Assembly: GCA_041648155.1 (NCBI GenBank)
Contig: JBAZPL010000084.1
Span: 1-10,858, forward strand
Source: SSS58A sp041648155
GTDB taxonomy: Bacteria > Krumholzibacteriota > Krumholzibacteriia > Krumholzibacteriales > Krumholzibacteriaceae
Length of the DNA: 10,858 nt
Direction of reading: 5' to 3'
The position numbers and the translations under genes were made by a program. The notes under the pieces were generated by a model. That model made no database searches. It had not been told where the DNA came from and worked only from the letters and a program-made list of their open reading frames with translations. This document shows positions 1 to 7,221 of this stretch, one piece after another (position 1 is the stretch's first letter; every line of letters begins with the position of its first letter).

Positions 1-1
1 G

Positions 2-904
2 CTCTATCCGGCCCTGCGCACGACGACGAATTTTCGCGAGATCGTCACCGATCCGGGGATCGACGCCGTCGTCATAGCGACACCCGTATCCTCCCACTAC
101 CCGGTCGCGCGCGAAGCGCTCGAGGCGGGCAAGCACGTTTTCGTCGAGAAACCGCTCGCGCAATCGGTCGACGAGGGGACAAAGCTCGTCGAGCTCGCGA
201 AGCGGAAGGGACGCGTTCTCATGGTCGGACACACCTTCGTCTATACCGCCGCGGTCAACAAGATCAAGGACCTGATCTGGGGCGGCGAGATCGGCGACGT
301 CTACTACCTGGCCACGTCGCGCGTGAACCTCGGCATTTTCCAGGACGACATCAACGTCGTATGGGATCTCGCGCCGCACGACGTCTCGATCATGAACTAC
401 GTGTTGAACGCGCGCCCCGTATCGGTCTCGGCGATCGGGCAGTCCTACATCAGGCCCGGGATAGAGGACGTCGCGTTTCTCCTTCTCAGATATCCGCAAT
501 CGACGATCGCGAACATACACGTCTCGTGGCTCAATCCGAACAAGATCAGGAGCACGACGGTCGTGGGGAGCAAGCAGATGCTCGTCTACGACGACGTTTC
601 GAGCCTCGAGAAAATACGGATCTACGACAAGGGCGTGACGGTGACGCCCCACTACGACACATTCGGCGAATTCCAGCTCTCGTATCGCTACGGCGACATA
701 TCCATTCCGCGTCTCGACGACGCCGAGCCGCTCAAGATCGAGTGCCAGCACTTCGTCGACTGCATCGAGAAGGGCGCGACCCCGCGGAGCGGCGGAACTC
801 ACGGCCTCGAGGTGCTTCTCGCGCTCGACGCGGCGGATCGCTCGATGCGGGAGCACGGCAAAGAGGTCACGATCGAGTATCCTGTGCTCATGGATTCCGT
901 GTGA
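2..904 (+). CDS. Gfo/Idh/MocA family NAD(P)-dependent sugar oxidoreductase (5' partial)
   Basis: The reading frame is open from base 2 and ends at TGA 902-904, giving 300 residues. The start codon and the N-terminal Rossmann GxGxxG motif lie outside the window. Visible family marks are the end of the Rossmann fold (DAVVIATPVSSH, residues 21-32), the EKP signature (49-51) that contributes the catalytic lysine, and a WDLAPHD segment (about 121-127) carrying the usual active-site histidine. The C-terminal half is the alpha/beta substrate domain. Such enzymes oxidise or reduce a ring hydroxyl of a nucleotide sugar or free sugar in the cytoplasm. The next gene, an acyltransferase overlapping by one base, suggests a WlbA/WbpB-like role in making an acylated amino sugar, but the aminotransferase of such a pathway is not in view. 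The family call is firm and the substrate is inferred. Confidence 0.9.
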   Translation, partial: LYPALRTTTNFREIVTDPGIDAVVIATPVSSHYPVAREALEAGKHVFVEKPLAQSVDEGTKLVELAKRKGRVLMVGHTFVYTAAVNKIKDLIWGGEIGDVYYLATSRVNLGIFQDDINVVWDLAPHDVSIMNYVLNARPVSVSAIGQSYIRPGIEDVAFLLLRYPQSTIANIHVSWLNPNKIRSTTVVGSKQMLVYDDVSSLEKIRIYDKGVTVTPHYDTFGEFQLSYRYGDISIPRLDDAEPLKIECQHFVDCIEKGATPRSGGTHGLEVLLALDAADRSMREHGKEVTIEYPVLMDSV

Positions 905-1542
905 TGAAGGGTAACCTCGTTCCGCACAAGCTGGGCACCGTGCACATCGGCGATGGTTCGGTCATCGACGAAGGGGCCGTGATCGGTTATCTCTCCCCGC
1001 GCCGCGGCGTGAGCGACGTGCTCACGATCGGTCCGAACGCGCGCGTCAGGAGCGGATGCGTCATCTACGCGGGCTCCCGTATCGGAGCGCACCTCGAAAC
1101 GGGGCACCATAGCATCATCAGGGAAGAGAACGAGATCGGGGAGCATTTCTCCATCTGGAACGGCTCGGTCGTCGATTACGGTTGCCGGATCGGAATGAGA
1201 GTCAAGATACACTGCCAGGTCTACGTCGCCCAGTTCACGGTTATCGAGGACGACGTGTTTCTTGCGCCCGGAGTCAAGATCGCGAACGATTACCATCCCG
1301 GATGCCCCGATTCGAAAGACTGCATGCGCGGGCCGACGCTCAAGAAAGGCTGCCGTATCGGCGTGAATGTGACGCTTCTGCCGTACGTCACGATCGGCGA
1401 GGGCACGCTCGTCGGAAGCGGCTCCGTCGTCACGAAGGATCTTCCGCCGGGCGTCGTCGCCTACGGGAATCCCGCGCGCGCGCACGGGACGCTCGGCGAG
1501 ATGCGCTGTAAGACGGGGCGCAGGGAAGCTCCCTACCTCTGA
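904..1542 (+). CDS. Left-handed beta-helix (hexapeptide-repeat) acyltransferase
   Basis: This is a 212-residue protein made mostly of hexapeptide repeats ([LIV]-G-x4 type, for example at 14-28, 40-62, 76-120 and 150-178), the hallmark of trimeric left-handed beta-helix acyl-CoA or acyl-ACP transferases. A TGHHSIIREEN stretch (66-76) carries paired histidines at the usual catalytic position. The C-terminal VVTKDLPPGVVAYGNPAR segment (175-192) is typical of sugar O- and N-acetyltransferases. Its ATG overlaps the preceding TGA (TGATG) and I see no clear Shine-Dalgarno sequence, so translation is probably coupled to the oxidoreductase. Pairing with that gene resembles WlbA-WlbB/WbpB-WbpD pairs, which N-acetylate 3-amino sugars. 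The exact acceptor is inferred; an O-acetyltransferase is the main alternative. The frame is open further upstream, but that part lies inside the oxidoreductase gene. Confidence 0.88.
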   Translation: MKGNLVPHKLGTVHIGDGSVIDEGAVIGYLSPRRGVSDVLTIGPNARVRSGCVIYAGSRIGAHLETGHHSIIREENEIGEHFSIWNGSVVDYGCRIGMRVKIHCQVYVAQFTVIEDDVFLAPGVKIANDYHPGCPDSKDCMRGPTLKKGCRIGVNVTLLPYVTIGEGTLVGSGSVVTKDLPPGVVAYGNPARAHGTLGEMRCKTGRREAPYL

Positions 1543-1552
1543 CGGTTTCACG

Positions 1553-2698
1553 ATGACATCGACGGGACAATCTCCTCGTGTCGAGATACTCGCTTCAACC
1601 CTCGTAACGGGGGGCGCGGAACGCGTTATCGAGGCGCTCGTTCTCGCTCTGCCGGCGCACGGTTTGCCCGCGCGCGTTCTCTGTCTTCACGAACCGGGGG
1701 ACGTCGGCGCCGAAATCGCTCGCCGCGGCGCGCAGGTCGTCTCGCGCATCGCGCGCCGCCGCCGCGATCCGCTCGCGTGCGCGCGTCTCGCTTCCCTTTT
1801 CGCCCGCAACCGCGGCGCCGTTCTCCTCTCCCTCGATCATCACGACGCCGTTTTCGCCGGCTCGGTCGCCGCGTGCGTGGCGGGTTTGAAGCACCGGTTT
1901 CTCGCCGTTCATTCAACGGGACTCTGGGGAAAGCAGAGCTCCTTCTCCATGAGCGACCGGTTTGTGCTCGGCTCGTACGAGGGGATCGTCGCGCTCGCGA
2001 AGGGGCACGCCGAATACCTCGTCCGGCGGGAGGGGATCGAAGAAAGAAAGATCCATATCATACCGAACGGCGTCGACGCCGGGCGGTTTCACCCGGCCGG
2101 GTCCGACGACGAACGCGGAGCGCTGCGAAGCGCCCTCTCGATCCCGGCCTCGCGCTTCGTCGTCGTGATTGTCGCCGCCCTGCGGCCGGAAAAGAACCAC
2201 GGGATGTTTCTCGATGCGGCCGCGCGCATCAAAGCGCGCCGCGACGATTTTCTCTTTTTTGTGGTCGGGGAGGGTCCGGAGGCGGAGAAATTGCAGCGGC
2301 GTTCGCGGGAGCTGTCGCTCGGAGACGCGGTTCGTTTCATGGGACGCCGGGAAGATATTCCCGCGATTCTTTCCGCGGCGGACGCGTCGGTGCTATGCTC
2401 CCACCCGGTCGTTGAGACATTTCCGCTCGCCGTTCTCGAGGCGATGTCGTCCGGTCTGCCCGTCGTCGCGTCCGACGTCGGCGCGGTGCGCGAGATGATC
2501 CTGGACGGCGAGGAGGGTCGCATAATATCGCCGGGGGACGTCGAGGCGCTCGCCGTGTCGCTCGTCGCCCTCGCGGATGCGCCGGACGCGAGAAGGATGA
2601 TGGGGATCAGGGGGCGCGAAAGGGTCGTCCGGGATTTCACCGTGGAAGGCATGGTCGGGCGGTACGCGGAGATGTTCGGCGAGGCTCTCGGGAGATAG
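1553..2698 (+). CDS. GT4 family glycosyltransferase
   Basis: This 381-residue GT-B fold glycosyltransferase would transfer a sugar from a nucleotide donor onto a lipid-linked or growing glycan at the cytoplasmic membrane face. The N-terminal domain starts with the acceptor-side GGAERV loop (20-25). The linker region has IIPNGVD (169-175), and the donor domain has RPEKN (211-215), VVGEGPE (237-243) and the GT4 EX7E motif, E288 to E296 (ETFPLAVLE), followed by GLPVVASDVG. Length is normal for GT4 and the protein looks intact. It starts 10 bases after the acyltransferase stop with only a weak Shine-Dalgarno sequence, so it probably relies on coupling within the operon. Donor and acceptor cannot be read from the sequence. 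Confidence 0.93.
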   Translation: MTSTGQSPRVEILASTLVTGGAERVIEALVLALPAHGLPARVLCLHEPGDVGAEIARRGAQVVSRIARRRRDPLACARLASLFARNRGAVLLSLDHHDAVFAGSVAACVAGLKHRFLAVHSTGLWGKQSSFSMSDRFVLGSYEGIVALAKGHAEYLVRREGIEERKIHIIPNGVDAGRFHPAGSDDERGALRSALSIPASRFVVVIVAALRPEKNHGMFLDAAARIKARRDDFLFFVVGEGPEAEKLQRRSRELSLGDAVRFMGRREDIPAILSAADASVLCSHPVVETFPLAVLEAMSSGLPVVASDVGAVREMILDGEEGRIISPGDVEALAVSLVALADAPDARRMMGIRGRERVVRDFTVEGMVGRYAEMFGEALGR

Positions 2699-2713
2699 GA
2701 TGAGAGGATTCGT

Positions 2714-3706
2714 ATGTCAATGCCGGTAGATGCGGTCGTTGCGGTCACGTACCGGTGCGATTCCCGGTGCAACATGTGCAATATCTGGCAGCTGCCTCCG
2801 GGGGAGGAGCTCTCGCCGGAGCAGTTCCGGAAGCTGCCCCGCTCGCTGCGGGACATCAACATCACCGGGGGGGAGCCGTTCCTGCGCGACGATCTCGTCG
2901 AAATCGTGCGCATCCTGGACGAGCACTGCAACCATCCGCGGATCGTGATCTCGACGAACGGGTTCGAGCGGCGCCGGATCGCGCACGCGGCGCCGGGGCT
3001 CCTGAAGATCGGAAGAAACGTCGGTCTCGCGATATCCCTCGACGGAATAGGGGAGAAGCACGACGAGATCCGGGGCATTCCGGGAGGATTCGACAAGGTC
3101 GTCGAGACGCTGAAGCAGCTCCGCACGATCGGCTACCGGAACGTCCGCGTCGCGTTCACCGCCCAGCGAAACAACGTGAAGCATCTCGGAGCCGTATACG
3201 ATCTTTCCCGGCAGTTCGGATTTCAGTTCACCACGTCCGTGGCGCAGAACTCGGACTTCTATTTTTCAACCGCGGAAAACCAAACGGTGGATCCGCTCGA
3301 TCTCTCCGCCGAGCTCACGTACGTGATGCGCAAGGAGCTCCTGAGCCTCAGCCCCAAGCGATGGCTGCGGGCATATTTCTATTCGGGGGTTCTCGCGTAC
3401 AACGTTTCGAAGGAACGCATTCTTCCCTGCCGCGCAGGGCGCGATTCGTTCTTCATGGATCCGGCCGGATTCGTCTATCCGTGCCTCACGCTCAACAAGG
3501 CGATGGGAGATATCCGGGCGCGCGTCTTCGATGAGATCTGGGGAGGAGCCGAGGCGGACAAGGTGCGTTCCCAAGTGGATCTCTGCCGGCAGCCATGCTG
3601 GATGATCTGCACCGCGCGAACCGCGATGATGCGGCGGCCTCACGAACCGGCGATGTGGATCCTCTCAAACTGGATCAGGATCGCGGCAGGGAAAAAGGTG
3701 GGGTGA
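2714..3706 (+). CDS. Radical SAM protein with SPASM-type C-terminal cluster domain
   Basis: This is a 330-residue radical SAM enzyme. The CxxxCxxC motif that binds the SAM-cleaving 4Fe-4S cluster is C15, C19 and C22. The GGEP SAM-contact motif is at 52-55, and strand motifs follow at ISTNGF (79-84) and AISLDG (106-111). A C-terminal cysteine set (C239, C257, C291, C295, C299) within an FMDPAGFVYPC-type context indicates a SPASM/twitch auxiliary cluster. AGAGGA at 2703-2708 is a good ribosome binding site five bases before ATG 2714. The stop overlaps the next glycosyltransferase start by one base, so it belongs to the same operon. Relatives act in peptide modification or in sugar and lipid chemistry. 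No precursor peptide gene is visible nearby, so a role in glycan or lipid-carrier modification is more likely, but the substrate is unknown. Confidence 0.92.
   Translation: MSMPVDAVVAVTYRCDSRCNMCNIWQLPPGEELSPEQFRKLPRSLRDINITGGEPFLRDDLVEIVRILDEHCNHPRIVISTNGFERRRIAHAAPGLLKIGRNVGLAISLDGIGEKHDEIRGIPGGFDKVVETLKQLRTIGYRNVRVAFTAQRNNVKHLGAVYDLSRQFGFQFTTSVAQNSDFYFSTAENQTVDPLDLSAELTYVMRKELLSLSPKRWLRAYFYSGVLAYNVSKERILPCRAGRDSFFMDPAGFVYPCLTLNKAMGDIRARVFDEIWGGAEADKVRSQVDLCRQPCWMICTARTAMMRRPHEPAMWILSNWIRIAAGKKVG
3695..3700 (+). promoter_or_regulatory. Ribosome binding site fixing the start of the second GT4 gene
   Basis: AAGGTG lies five bases before ATG 3706. This supports the TGATG-overlap start rather than the upstream in-frame ATG at 3595, which would bury 112 bases inside the radical SAM gene and add residues unlike a glycosyltransferase N-terminus. 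Confidence 0.6.
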
Positions 3707-4863
3707 TGCCGATGGCGGCGGATGCATCGGGACGGGAGCTTGACGCCGGACGTCTCAGGATCGCGATGATCGGCTCGCGCGGATTGCCGCTCGTGTACGG
3801 CGGTATCGAGCGGCACGTCGCCGAGATAGGTTCGCGACTCGCGCAGCGGGGCCATGAGATCACCGTTTTCGGGAGAAGGCCCTTCAGTGCCGGAGGGGAG
3901 CACCGCGGGATGCGCATCCGCGTTCTTCCGTCGATTCCGACGAAGAACCTCGAAACGGCCTCGAACACCCTCGCCGCGGCGCTTCGAGCTCTCCTCGAGC
4001 CGTTCGACGTCGTCCATTTCCACGGCGTCGGACCATCGATCTTCTCGTGGATAACGGCCGCGCGCGGGATGACGACGGTCGCTACGATCCACGCGGGCGA
4101 TTACCGCCAGTCGAAATGGGGACCCGCGGCGCGCGCGCTGCTGCGCCTGGGCGAGAAGACCGCGGTGCGCCGAACGCACGCGGCGATCGCCGTTTCCAGG
4201 ATCATGGCGGCGGAGCTCGAGGCGAGGTACGGTCGCCCCGTCGTCTATATCCCGAACGGAGCGGATCTGCGGGAGGTGCCTCCCTTCGGCGCGGCGGGGG
4301 CTCTCGGGCTCGAGAGCGGAAGGTATATCCTCGCTGTCGGAAGATTTATCGTCGAGCGCGGATTCCATACGTTGCTCGAGGCGTTCAAGAACGTGCCGAC
4401 GGAATATCGGCTTGTTATCGCGGGAGACGCCCGTTTCGAGGAGAACTACGAGAGGCGGCTTAAGCGGATGGCGGACCCGCGGGTCGTGTTCCCGGGATAC
4501 GTTTCAGGGGTGCTGCTCGACGAGCTCTATGCCCATTGCGCTTTCTATGTTCTTCCCTCCACGGTCGAAGGGCTTCCGATCTCTCTTCTCGAGGCGATGA
4601 GTTTCTCCCGCCCGGTGCTCGTGAGCGACATCCCGGAGAATCTCGAGGTGTCCGGCGGGATCGCGCTGACCTTCGCGCGCGAAAACGCCGCGGATCTCTC
4701 TCTCGCGCTCGCGCGCATGCTCGCCATGGATGAGGCGGAACGGCGGCGATTGGGCGCGGCCGCCCGGGAACGGGTCGCCTCTCGATACACCTGGGACCGC
4801 GTGACGGACGAGGTCGAAGCGCTCTACCGGCGGCTCGTGAACGCCCGCAGGGACGCGCATTGA
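3706..4863 (+). CDS. GT4 family glycosyltransferase (YGGIERHV type)
   Basis: This is a 385-residue GT-B glycosyltransferase. After a short leader, strand 1 runs into GSRGLPLVYGGIERHV (23-38), the typical opening of a GT4 subgroup found in capsule and O-antigen clusters. Also visible are VVHFHGVGP (102-110), IPNGADL (182-188) and the EX7E motif, E288 to E296 (EGLPISLLE). In the donor-binding loop the usual EKG reads ERG (E217, R218), a conservative Lys-to-Arg change at a residue that normally contacts the nucleotide phosphates. The chosen ATG overlaps the previous stop (TGATG) and has an AAGGTG site five bases upstream. It is the last gene of the glycan operon: the next gene follows a 114-base gap with a possible promoter. 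Donor and acceptor are unknown. Confidence 0.92.
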   Translation: MPMAADASGRELDAGRLRIAMIGSRGLPLVYGGIERHVAEIGSRLAQRGHEITVFGRRPFSAGGEHRGMRIRVLPSIPTKNLETASNTLAAALRALLEPFDVVHFHGVGPSIFSWITAARGMTTVATIHAGDYRQSKWGPAARALLRLGEKTAVRRTHAAIAVSRIMAAELEARYGRPVVYIPNGADLREVPPFGAAGALGLESGRYILAVGRFIVERGFHTLLEAFKNVPTEYRLVIAGDARFEENYERRLKRMADPRVVFPGYVSGVLLDELYAHCAFYVLPSTVEGLPISLLEAMSFSRPVLVSDIPENLEVSGGIALTFARENAADLSLALARMLAMDEAERRRLGAAARERVASRYTWDRVTDEVEALYRRLVNARRDAH

Positions 4864-4901
4864 TCGTGTCCTGACCGCGTCCGGGCGATCGGCAATTTTT
4901 A

Positions 4902-4930
4902 TTGACACTCCCCGCGTTTTCTTGTTAGTT
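4902..4930 (+). promoter_or_regulatory. Possible sigma70-type promoter before the SPOR lipoprotein gene
   Basis: A perfect TTGACA (-35) lies at 4902-4907, in the only AT-rich patch of the 114-base gap. The -10 at 17-base spacing (TTAGTT, 4925-4930) is poor, so the call rests mainly on the -35 and the position. The leader that would follow contains GCACG / CGTGC (4944-4948 / 4952-4956), able to form a 5-bp hairpin just before the ribosome binding site. Upstream, a weak 5-bp stem (4862-4866 / 4886-4890) followed by a T5 run (4896-4900) could be a poor terminator for the glycan operon. Confidence 0.4.
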
Positions 4931-4977
4931 AGGGCGGGATCGGGCACGCCGCGTGCAGCACGGCGCGAGGTGTTGGT

Positions 4978-5541
4978 ATGACGGGGCGAATCGCAGCGAT
5001 ACGCATCGCACTGACAGCAACAGGGATCTTCGTCCTCTTTTTGCTTTTAACGGGATGCGCCGCGCGAGAAATGGCGGGGGGAGCGCATGGAGCGGGAGCG
5101 GCGCAGGATGACGCCGGCAGGGCTAAGAGCGTCGAAGGTGCCCGCGATACCGTGGCCGGCGCGCGCACGTCATACGACATCGAGGATGAGATGCCCGAGA
5201 AGAGCCCTCGGAGGCCGGCGCAACTCATCGAAAGGATCGAGCCGGTCGGACCCGACAGCATCAGCGTGCAGGATGTCGCCGTGGAAGAGGCGCCGAAGCA
5301 GCGGTACGACGTCGGATATCGCATTCAGGTTTTCGCGTCGGGCGATCGCGCCGCGGCTGAAAAGGTCAAGAAAAGGATCGTCGCGGAAACGGCGATGAGC
5401 GCGTATCTCGAGTATGAGGAAGGTCTCTACAAGGTGCGCGCGGGGGATTTCGCCGAGCGCAAGGACGCCGCTCAGGCCAGATTGAAGCTCGCGGGAGCGT
5501 ATCCCGGCAGCTGGATCGTGAGAACCACCATTCGCCGATAG
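4978..5541 (+). CDS. SPOR-domain lipoprotein
   Basis: This is a 187-residue predicted lipoprotein. The N-terminus has basic residues (R4, R9), a hydrophobic segment (about 10-25) and a lipobox LLTGC with the lipidated cysteine at C27. Alanine at +2 (no Asp) predicts outer-membrane sorting. Residues 30-108 are rich in Ala, Gly, Glu and Pro and look disordered, a likely periplasmic linker. Residues about 111-183 (from YRIQVFASGD, through YKVRAGDFAERKDAAQARLKL, to WIVRTTI) match a SPOR domain, which binds denuded peptidoglycan at division sites. GAGGTG at 4967-4972 is a good ribosome binding site five bases from the ATG. The next gene starts 36 bases later, so it may be co-transcribed with the GalT-like gene, though the functional link is unclear. 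Probable role: cell-wall or division-associated envelope protein. Confidence 0.87.
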   Translation: MTGRIAAIRIALTATGIFVLFLLLTGCAAREMAGGAHGAGAAQDDAGRAKSVEGARDTVAGARTSYDIEDEMPEKSPRRPAQLIERIEPVGPDSISVQDVAVEEAPKQRYDVGYRIQVFASGDRAAAEKVKKRIVAETAMSAYLEYEEGLYKVRAGDFAERKDAAQARLKLAGAYPGSWIVRTTIRR

Positions 5542-5577
5542 CACCGAAATTCAAAGGGGAAAGGAGCCGAGCGCGAG

Positions 5578-6597
5578 ATGCCTGAGTTGCGCAAAGACGT
5601 AATCACGGGGAGATGGGTGATCATCTCGACGGAGCGGGGCAAGCGACCGATCGAATACAAGATGGAGAAACGCCCCGCCGTCGGGGGATTCTGTCCGTTT
5701 TGCGACGGGAACGAGGATAAGACACCTCCCGAGGTGCTCGCGTACCGGAACCCGCAATCGGCTCCCAATTCGCGGGGCTGGAAGGTGCGGGTCGTGCCGA
5801 ATAAATTCCCCGCGCTCCAGATCGAGGGGGACCTCGATAAGCGCGCTGAGGGTATCTACGACACGATGCGCGGCGTCGGCGCGCACGAGGTGCTCATCGA
5901 ATCCCCGCAGCATCTCACGCAGCTTTGCGACCTTTCGAACGAGCACATCGAGAGCATCTTCTGGGCGATCCGCGACCGGTGCATCGACCTCAACAAGGAT
6001 CCGCGCTTCAAGTACATCCTCGTGTTCAAGAACAGGGGGGAGGAGGCGGGCGCTTCGCTCGAGCATTCGCACATACAACTCATAGCGACTCCGATCATTC
6101 CGAAGCGAGCGATCGAGGAGCTCGACGGCGCCCAGTTCCACTACAAGCTCAAGGAGCGATGCATATTCTGCGACATCATCAAGCAGGAAATCGAGACGAA
6201 GAAGCGCATCATCTTCATCAACGATTCTTTCATCGCGATCGCGCCGTACGCGGCGCGTTTTCCCTTCGAAACCTGGATTATGCCGATCAAGCACGTTTCC
6301 GCTTTCGAGAAAACGGGTTCTGAATGGTTCCCGCAGCTCGCCGATATGATGAAACTGGTTCTCAAGAGAATCGACGAGGTTCTCGACGTTCCTCCCTTCA
6401 ACTTCATCATCCATACGGCTCCCTGCAAGACGCCCGATCTCGAGTATTACCACTGGCACCTCGAGATCATGCCGAAGCTCACGCGCGTCGCGGGATTCGA
6501 ATGGGGGAGCGGGTTCTATATCAACCCGACCCCGCCCGAGGATGCTGCGGAGGCGCTTCGCAACCATACGGGAAAGCTTGAACAGAAGAACTCATGA
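5578..6597 (+). CDS. galT: GalT-like hexose-1-phosphate nucleotidylyltransferase (possible ADP-glucose phosphorylase)
   Basis: This 339-residue GalT/HIT-superfamily protein matches family length. It has a first zinc site of C39, C42 (CPFC), H112 and H163, and a catalytic H163-S164-H165 motif (EHSHIQLIATP), where H165 should form the nucleotidyl intermediate. A second CxxC pair (C195, C198) with H239 and the HWH motif (H292, H294) looks like a second metal site. The classical enterobacterial enzyme has HPH at the catalytic position. The HSH form with two CxxC pairs resembles the branch that includes plant ADP-glucose phosphorylase. Classical GalT swaps UMP between UDP-glucose and galactose-1-phosphate. 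The neighbouring glgA, 15 bases downstream, uses ADP-glucose, which makes an ADP-sugar substrate plausible. AAGGAG (5561-5566) is the ribosome binding site with a rather long 11-base spacer. The family is certain, the substrate is not. Confidence 0.9.
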   Translation: MPELRKDVITGRWVIISTERGKRPIEYKMEKRPAVGGFCPFCDGNEDKTPPEVLAYRNPQSAPNSRGWKVRVVPNKFPALQIEGDLDKRAEGIYDTMRGVGAHEVLIESPQHLTQLCDLSNEHIESIFWAIRDRCIDLNKDPRFKYILVFKNRGEEAGASLEHSHIQLIATPIIPKRAIEELDGAQFHYKLKERCIFCDIIKQEIETKKRIIFINDSFIAIAPYAARFPFETWIMPIKHVSAFEKTGSEWFPQLADMMKLVLKRIDEVLDVPPFNFIIHTAPCKTPDLEYYHWHLEIMPKLTRVAGFEWGSGFYINPTPPEDAAEALRNHTGKLEQKNS

Positions 6598-6612
6598 CAA
6601 AGGACTAGCGAT

Positions 6613-7221
6613 ATGGCGAAGAGAGATCTGAATCTTGTCATCGTAACGACCGAGATCGTTCCCTTCTCGAAAGTCGGCGGGCTCGCCGACGTCATGGGGG
6701 CGCTGCCGGACGAGCTCGAGAAGCTCGGGGTGTCCGCGAGCGTTCTCACGCCGCTCTATGCGTCGATCGATCGAGCCGCGTTCGGCATCAAGCCCGAGGC
6801 CGGCCTTCCCATGCTCGAAGTGCGCGTCGCCGGGAGTCTCGAACGGTTCCGCGTCTACTCCTGTTGCAAGCCTCGCACGGGCGTCCGGGTATATTTCATC
6901 GACAACGACCGTTTCTACGCGCGGAAAGGGATTTACACGGTCCCCGAAACGGGAAAGGCGTTTCCCGACGAGGATGAACGGACGATATTCTTCAACCGCG
7001 CGGTCATTGCGGCCATCAGGGCCCTCGATCTGCATCCCGACGTCATCCACTGCAACGATTTCCATTCGAGCCTCATTCCCGCGTACGCGAGCCTCGACGT
7101 TCAGGATGATATGCATCTCGCCGGCGCGGCCACGGTGTTCACAACCTCGCCTATCAGGGAGTCTTCGGCCCTGAGTTTATGCAGAAGGCGGGGTTCAAGA
7201 CGTCCCTTTTCGCGCCGATGA
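6613..7221 (+). CDS. GlgA N-terminal fragment (before the frameshift)
   Basis: This 202-codon frame holds the N-terminal GT-B domain of glycogen synthase up to VFT (residue 177). The last 25 residues (Arg- and Ser-rich) are out-of-frame translation of the following glgA sequence and have no family character. On its own it lacks most of the nucleotide-binding domain and should be inactive. Confidence 0.7.
   Translation: MAKRDLNLVIVTTEIVPFSKVGGLADVMGALPDELEKLGVSASVLTPLYASIDRAAFGIKPEAGLPMLEVRVAGSLERFRVYSCCKPRTGVRVYFIDNDRFYARKGIYTVPETGKAFPDEDERTIFFNRAVIAAIRALDLHPDVIHCNDFHSSLIPAYASLDVQDDMHLAGAATVFTTSPIRESSALSLCRRRGSRRPFSRR

Noticed and set aside
361..903. In-frame upstream extension of the acyltransferase reading frame, giving a 393-residue protein
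   Set aside because: The extra residues are Arg-rich out-of-frame translation of the oxidoreductase gene. Family sequence begins at the ATG 904, which overlaps the stop.
3595..3705. Upstream ATG for the second GT4 gene
   Set aside because: It lies inside the radical SAM gene and adds non-family residues; ATG 3706 has a ribosome binding site and stop-start overlap.
4862..4900. Rho-independent terminator after the second GT4 gene
   Set aside because: The stem is only about 5 bp with a 19-base loop and the T-run starts several bases after it; too weak to call on its own.
5551..6567. Long antisense open frame (338 codons) opposite the GalT-like gene, and a similar one at 8463-9584
   Set aside because: Long antisense frames are expected opposite GC-rich genes. 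The translations are Arg/Glu/Asp-rich with no recognisable domain, and the + strand genes have full motif sets.
7130..7180. Programmed ribosomal frameshift in glgA
   Set aside because: There is no slippery heptamer at the junction, and a simple slip would still leave two residues of a highly conserved motif missing, so deletion or sequence error is the better explanation.
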